From assembly GCA_021464415.1 (NCBI GenBank), contig CM038468.1:33902969-33966968 (forward strand): 64,000 nucleotides of DNA, written 5' to 3'. Position numbers and translations under genes: made by a program. Below are positions 58,547 to 64,000 of this stretch, one piece after another. Under the pieces are notes generated by a model. It was not told where the DNA came from, made no database searches, and saw only the letters and a program-made list of their open reading frames with translations. The stretch comes from Lonicera japonica (Eukaryota; Streptophyta; Magnoliopsida; Dipsacales; Caprifoliaceae). Positions within the stretch are counted from its first letter, which is position 1. Each line of letters starts with the position of its first letter.

Positions 58547-58646
58547 NNNNNNNNNNNNNNNNNNNNNNNNNNNNNNNNNNNNNNNNNNNNNNNNNNNNNN
58601 NNNNNNNNNNNNNNNNNNNNNNNNNNNNNNNNNNNNNNNNNNNNNN
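58547..58646. other. Assembly gap, 100 N
   Basis: Exactly 100 undetermined bases, a conventional size for a gap of unknown length. It separates hAT from LINE sequence, so the true junction, the LINE 5' part and the rest of the transposase are hidden. Confidence 0.98.
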
Positions 58647-58649
58647 TGG

Positions 58650-58761
58650 CAGAAGTCGGGCAAAAGGGATTAGAGAGCTATATAATCTGAAGTTCAAGGT
58701 GAATTACGAGAAACAGGATGAAGGTAACTCAATCAGAAGGGGTCTAAAAGGTTCTCGATGA
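58650..58761 (+). pseudogene. LINE ORF1 C-terminal end
   Basis: The frame GRSRAKGIRELYNLKFKVNY runs to a TGA at 58759-58761. Gly/Arg/Ser-rich tails of this kind end ORF1 (the RNA-binding protein) in plant L1-type LINEs. The stop overlaps the ORF2 start as ATGA. Confidence 0.7.
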
Positions 58762-61700
58762 AGATTATGTCTTGGAATATTAGGGGATTGGGGGGAAGGG
58801 AGAAGAAGAGAAGTATCAAGGAAGTAGTAGTGAAAGAGAGGCCGGATATTCTAGTTTTACAGGAAACAAAAATGGAGGTGATTACATGGGAAATAATTAG
58901 TGCGGTGTGGGGTGTCAGATTCAAAGATTGGGCTTATATTCCTTCGGAAGGCAGATCTGGTGGAGTAATTATAATTTGGGATGTGAGAGTGGTGGTGTGT
59001 GAAGAATCTATATAATTTGGGATGTGAGAGTGCTTTTTGGGAGGAATTAGCTAGCTTATTTGGGCTGTGTGGTAGTAAATGGTGTCTTGGTGGAGATTTC
59101 AATACTATTAGATATCCATCTGAGAAAAAAAGGTGGGGTGGAGGGGAGGTGGACTAGAAGCATGAGATGTTTTGATGAATTTATCAGGAATTCGGATTTG
59201 ATTGATCCGGGTATTAGTAATTCAGCTTTTACTTGGACAAATGGTACAATTCACTATAGGATTGATAGATTCATGTTTTCGGCTGGATGGGATGAGATGG
59301 CAATTGCAAGACAAGAGGTAGCGGTTCGATTAACATCTGATCACTTTCCTTTGATCCTTGATTCGAGTCCATTTAAATGGGGTCCTACTCCGTTCCGGTT
59401 CGAGAATATGTGTTGAGCGATCGTGATTTTTTAGTGAAATTCAAGGAGTGGTGGCTTGATAATTCCGGAAGTGGGTGGGAGGGTTATAAATTTATGGAGA
59501 AGTTGAAGAGGGTAAAATACAAAATAAAGCAATGGAACTATGAGTCTTTTGGAGACGTTAGAATAAAGAAAGAGCTACTTCCTCGACGCATTAAGGAAAT
59601 TGATGAGGAAGAAGCTAGAGGGATAATTGGAGAGGATACGAAAGCTGAAAGATTGAAGTTGGTATCAGATTTCAATGAGATATTGTTGAAAGAAGAAGTT
59701 TCATGGAATCAAAAAGCAAAAATTAAAGGAGTTACAGAGTGGGATGCCAATTCAAATTTATTCCATCGAATAGTAAATCAAAGAAAAGTTCATAAGTTCA
59801 TAAGCAAGTTAGAACGGGAGGATGGGTCGATAGTGAATGAGGAATCTGAGATCGAAAGAGAGTTGATAAGCTTCTTTAAAAATTTGTACACTAGAGAAGA
59901 GAAAGCTAAAGTGAGGTTTAAAGGCTTAGAATGGAGTCCTATTTGTACCGAAAGTAAACAATGGCTTGAAAGGCCATTTGAAGTTGATGAAGTGAAAGCG
60001 GCCATTGACTCATGTGAAGGCAATAAAACGCCGGGCCCCGATGGGTACACGCTGGAAGTTTTTAAGAAAGGATGGGATGTTTTGAAAGAAGATGTAATGA
60101 AGGTTTTGAGAGAATTCTATGAGAAGGGTGTAGTCAATGCTTGCACTAATTTTACATACATTTGCCTTATACTAAAGAAGATAGCGTCTCTCAAATTGAA
60201 GGACTTCCGACCAATAAGTCTAACGACTAGTCTTTACAAAGTACTTGCAAAGGTTTTGTCATTGAGATTGAGGGAGATATTTGATGAAACTATTGGTATG
60301 TCTCAAGGTGCATTTGTGAAGGGAAGACAAATTCTTGACTTAGCACTTATAGCTAACGAAGGTGTGGAAGAGTATAGAGAAAGAAAGAAGCAAGGTGTTG
60401 TGTTGAAAATTGACTTCGAGAAGGCCTACGATCACATCGAATGGGATTTCATTGACCATGTTCTTGAGAAGAAGGGCTTTGGAGAAAGATGGCGCAAGTG
60501 GATTAAAGGCTGTCTATCCTCGATCAATTTTTTGATTATGATAAACGGGAAACCGAGAGGTAATTTTAAAGCGTCAAGAGGGCTGAGACAGGGAGATCCA
60601 CTATCTCCTTTCATTTTTGTAATAGTTTCAGATGTTTTAAATATCTTGGTGGAGAGGGCCAAGGTAAGAGGATTAATTGAAGGTTTCTCAATCGGGATGG
60701 ATAATGTAAGTCTGTCGCATTTGCAATTTGCTGACGATACCATATTTTTCCTTTCAAAAAATGAAGAAAAGATTGAAAATCTGATGGGTATCTTAGACAT
60801 TTTTGGGTATGCTTCGGGATTGAAGATTAATAGATCAAAGACGGAAATTGTGGGTATCAATGTGGAGGAAGAGGATATGCGGGTGTTGGCAGGGAGAATT
60901 GGGTGTAGTATGGGTTGCTAGCCTATGTCCTTTAGGGTGTATTTCGAGAGGAGGCAAGTTAACTCTTATTCATTCGGTACTAAATAGTATTCCAATTTAT
61001 TTTTTGTCTATTTTCAAGATTCCGCCGACCGTAGCTAAGAATATAGAGAAGTTGATGAGAAACTTTTTGTGGGAGTCGATGGATAAAGGAAAAGGAGAAC
61101 ACTTGGTGGCTTGGAAGATTGTTTCAAAAAGCAAGGAAATGGGAGGCTTGGGCATTGGTAATTTGGTGAAAAGAAATGAGGCATTATTGGGGAAGTGGCT
61201 ATGGAGATTTGAGTTAGAAACAGAATCCCTGTGGCACAAGATAATAAAGAGCAAGTATGGGTTAAATGACAACGGTTGGGATTCGACGAAGATAAGAAGG
61301 GGTACGTATCGGAACCCATGGAAAGCAATTGCACAAGGTTTCGAAAATTTCAGGAAGAATATAAGGTATAAGGTGGGGAACGGTTCTAAGGTCAGCTTTT
61401 GGTCAGATTTATGGCTAGGTAATGAGACAATGCAAGCCCGGTTTCCAACTTTGTTTCAGATTACTAGAGATTCGAAAGCAAAGGTGGCAGATTATATAAA
61501 TTGGGTCTCAGATTCAAGTTTTTCGTAGGACATTGTTATCAGAAGGAATGTGACAGAGGAGGAGGAAGGAGAGTACATGGCTTTGATGGAAGTGATCCAT
61601 AATTTGGATATTTCTAGGCATGGAGTCGATAGCAGAATGTGGGTGCGAGAGAAATCGGGAGTTTTCACAACAGAGTCTTTTTTTGAAAGTCTAACAATTC

Positions 61701-62245
61701 CTAATGTATGCTCTAAATTCACTCCTTTCAAAATGGTATGGAAATCAGGAATTCCAACCAAAGTTAAAGTCCTTACTTGGCTTGCATCGTTGAGGAGAGT
61801 TAATACAGCAGATTTGTTACAAATCAAAAGACCATATTTGACGATTTCTCCTGCGTGTTGCATTTTGTGTAAGAGGGACTATGAGAGTATTGATCATCTA
61901 GCAATTCATTGTTCATTTGCTAGTTCAGTTTGGGGCAATATTAGTAAGGAATTTGGGTTTCAAGCAGCTTTTCCAAGATCATGGTGCGAACTCTTATCAA
62001 TCAAATGGACATTCAGGGGAAACAAAGCAAGATCCTTTACGTTATGGAGATGCTGTTGTAAGGCTCTGCTTTGGTGTATATGGAAGGAAAGGAATAGTCG
62101 TATTTTCGAGAATAAGGTGGAAGATATCGATAAAATTTGGGATAGAATTAAAGCGTTAGCTTCTTTGCGGGCTTACTCTTCAAACAGGTTTGGGTTTACG
62201 TCTATTTTAGAGATTCAGAGAGACTGGACAGCTGCAATGATCTAA
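58758..62245 (+). pseudogene. LINE ORF2: AP-endonuclease, reverse transcriptase, zf-RVT
   Basis: The endonuclease begins MKIMSWNIRGLGG, with QETK and EGRSGGVIIIW (58758-59015). The middle is lost, and it resumes at about 59035 with FWEELASLFGLC, GGDFNTI and the SDHFPLIL box. RT is one 514-codon open stretch (59377-60921) with NKTPGPDGYTLEVFKKGW, KLKDFRPISLTTSLYK, VLKIDFEKAYD, GLRQGDPLSPF and the catalytic QFADDTIFF. The C-terminal part is in another frame (60848-61528), then zf-RVT at 61550-62245 with C-x2-C in CCILCKRDYESIDHL and ALLWCIWKERNSRIF. In an active LINE it nicks target DNA and copies the RNA there. Frameshifts near 59010, 59400 and 60900 and a stop at 61528 inactivate it. Confidence 0.88.
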
Positions 62246-62487
62246 GATTAGTTGAGAGTTTTTTGGCTAAGCTCTCAACCTGATGATGATAGTAGTTTGT
62301 ACTAGGTTGTATAATTATTCAGTTTTTAGTTCTTGTTTTGAGGCAGCTTTCTTTAGTGCCGAGCGATTCTTGTTTGTATCTTTTTTTGTTTTCGGTTTGC
62401 TGGGTAGTGGAATTCACTTCCTCTTCCGGTTCTCCTTTGCTTGTATTTGATTTTTCTATCAATATAAGTTCGTTTCTTATCAAAAAA

Positions 62488-62801
62488 ATATTGGTGATAT
62501 CGCGAAACCCCGCGTCGTACAGGTGTTCAGAGAGCCGAGAATTTCCGCAACCGGGGACCAGGATCTGCGCCGAAGAAGAAACTTCCGCTTCTCCGGCGGC
62601 GGCGTAGGAGGAGGAGTCTGGTGGTTCATCGGTGGAGAGGTGGGAGAGAAGGGGGTGGCGGAGTTGAGGCCAATCGGCGTACCACTCGAAGGAGTCGTCG
62701 GTACCTCGGATGCTGAAGAATTTGTCCCAGTTGTCTTTGCTGGTAAAGTCTCCTAGGGTTTTTAGCAGCTCTTCTTGTTGCTGTTGCTCCTTCTTCCCCA
62801 T
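62488..62801 (-). pseudogene. METTL13-like gene, copy B: intact exon 1 cut by a LINE
   Basis: Minus strand from ATG 62801: GKKEQQQQEELLKTLGDFTS, DNWDKFFSIRGTDDSFEW and the SAM-binding LVPGCGNSRLSEHLYDAGF, ending after RDITNI at 62488. From there the frame reads into the antisense strand of the LINE 3' end and stops at 62319, giving a 160-codon chimera. Copy A continues the same exon for about 100 bp more (DFSKVVISEMLRR) before its splice site. None of that, nor exons 2-10, is found left of the LINE in this window. Compared with copy A this exon has no stops and no deletion. Both copies have the same orientation, 54 kb apart. Alone it could only make a truncated protein with motif I. Confidence 0.88.
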
Positions 62802-63270
62802 TTTCTTCTTCTTCTTCTTCTCTCACTCCCTGTATTTCTCGTTTGTTCTTTTGGGGTTTTGTTTTACAAGGGTTTTACTTTGGAAGGGTTTACCTCGGGG
62901 GCAGAAGTGATTGTATGACGTGGTCTTCATTAAAAAAATTGAAATATGAAAATTAAAATTAAAAAATTAAAAAAGCTATTTATTTCATTTTAAAAACTAT
63001 ATTTAAAAAAAATATTATTTATTTAAATATAACATATATAAAAATTAAAATTATTTTAGTATAACAATTTCACCGCTCTCTTAAATACCGTAACTACGGC
63101 AGCTTATGAATCTCCGGATGAAAATAAGATTGTTGGTCTCGGAGGATCAATGTGAGGGTAGATTTGTTTATGGTTGGCGGGAGCCAAAGTCCTTAAAAAA
63201 GATACCAAAAGAGATCAAAAAGGGAACAACGTTGAAAGTAAGTGGTGGTGACAATTCCAAGAATCATCTC
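62802..63270 (-). repeat. Duplicated 5' flank of METTL13 copy B
   Basis: Same sequence as 8711-9225: leader with TTCTTCTTC, CTTTGGAAGGGTTTACCTCG, the AT-rich tract and AAGATTGTTGGTCTCG. It presumably holds the promoter of this copy. Confidence 0.8.
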
Positions 63271-63916
63271 CAAACAGTAATACTTAGAGTAGGGCATCAA
63301 TCACTCACATACAAGACCACACATCTGAAAAACATCAGGATCCATTCAACCTTGTTTTTAAACGGGTTGGATTTTTAAATCACTTAAATCTAAAAATTTT
63401 AATTTTTTAGATTTCAGGGGCATTTTTACTGATAAGTGAGCAGCACCTAAATTAGCATTAAGAAATAGTGATTCTTAAATTAAGACAATTGGGCATAATC
63501 CTCATTTCAATAATAAGATAATTATAAAGGACACTTATAAATTAGTGAAAAAAAGATAAATTAAACCCTGAAGTTTGGTTGTGGATTCAATTTCTCCCTT
63601 GGTTTTTCAAAAAATGCAACGTCTTCCTTAAAGTTTCTACATTAGTTCAATTAAGACCATCGACCTAATTCCGTTAATACTTCCGTCCAAATAATTTACA
63701 CTTAACCCCCTAATACTTTAAAAGTGGCATTAAACCCCCTTAAGTTATATATATTTTTTTAACTTTTAAATTCTCCATTGATATATATACACACACAATC
63801 TTCATCACCCTCTTCTTCTCCAATCCTAATGAATCCTAAACTCTAGCCCCCAACAGTTGCCTCTGGCACCTCATATCCGTCACCGGTGTTAATAGCTCCG
63901 GCTTCCATTTCCGACC
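63271..63916. other. Segment present in copy B flank but absent from copy A flank
   Basis: About 646 bp separate two blocks that are adjacent in copy A (near 9225). It contains the interspersed repeat at 63545-63785 and otherwise nothing recognised. Confidence 0.65.
63545..63785 (-). repeat. Interspersed repeat, copy 2
   Basis: Reverse complement of 10341-10575. Shared words are TTAAACCCTGAAGTTT-like, ACTTAACCCCCTAATACTTT-like and AACCCCCTTAAG. Confidence 0.65.
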
Positions 63917-64000
63917 ATCCCCTCAAACACTACCCTTTTTGTTCACCATCACCGGCAACCTTCATTCCCTCACTACCACTTTTACCTTCGTCTCCTCCCC

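Larger units (their letters stand above)
58647..62488 (+). mobile_element. L1-type LINE, 5' end in the gap
   Basis: The end of ORF1, then ORF2 (endonuclease, RT, zf-RVT) and a 3' end ATAAGTTCGTTTCTTATC followed by seven A. Directly after the A-run comes exon 1 of METTL13 copy B, so the element ends inside that exon. The 5' target duplication cannot be seen because of the gap. Confidence 0.9.

Noticed and set aside
62523..62910. Plus-strand frames opposite METTL13 copy B
   Set aside because: Same reason: mirror of the coding exon and its pyrimidine-rich leader, no domain.

Overview
This is nuclear DNA of a flowering plant, almost certainly a eudicot. The evidence is GT-AG spliced genes of plant families (CYP716-type P450, LOB-domain factor, nepenthesin-type protease fragment, METTL13-like methyltransferase), AT-rich spacers, and dense plant-type transposons (Tat-lineage and chromovirus Gypsy, Copia, L1-type LINE, hAT, Mutator-like MITE). 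No rRNA, tRNA, CRISPR or bacterial feature was seen. I could not assign a species.

Layout. 1-8710: a LINE scrap, then a METTL13-like gene on the minus strand (copy A). Ten exons are visible with conserved splice sites, but exon 1 carries three stops and a 1-nt deletion. Exon 1 and its upstream flank recur at 62.5-64 kb (copy B), where exon 1 is intact but cut by a LINE. 9.5-11.3 kb: a nepenthesin C-terminal fragment and an array of 'TTTAGCACC' palindromes.

11400-37579 is one ~1.05 kb Mutator-like MITE with a perfect 9-bp target duplication, swollen to 26 kb by nested insertions. A 20.5 kb Tat-lineage Gypsy element sits in its left terminal repeat, and that element's 5' LTR contains a Copia solo LTR. 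A young gag-only Copia element with near-identical 1553-bp LTRs sits in its interior.

The Tat element encodes decayed gag, protease, RT, RNase H, a second RNase H and integrase on the plus strand. On the minus strand, in its 3' third, lie two extra coding units: a DUF7745-like one and a plant-mobile-domain one. Both are preceded by the same kind of module as the LTR promoter: copies of the palindrome TGTCGCGCGACA next to a TATA box. A 68-bp satellite of 19 equal-length units lies in the apparent first intron of the mobile-domain unit. This is the most interesting system in the window.

39-42.4 kb: a 5'-truncated chromovirus. 45.6-47.9 kb: the one apparently intact host gene, a three-exon CYP716-family P450 on the minus strand. 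48-53 kb: AT-rich spacer with old repeats. 53.2-55.4 kb: a truncated relative of the Copia element. 55.6-56.4 kb: a LOB-domain gene with one in-frame stop. 56.4-58.5 kb: hAT-related DNA ending at a 100-N assembly gap. 58.6-62.5 kb: a LINE with the end of ORF1 and a damaged ORF2, joined to METTL13 copy B.
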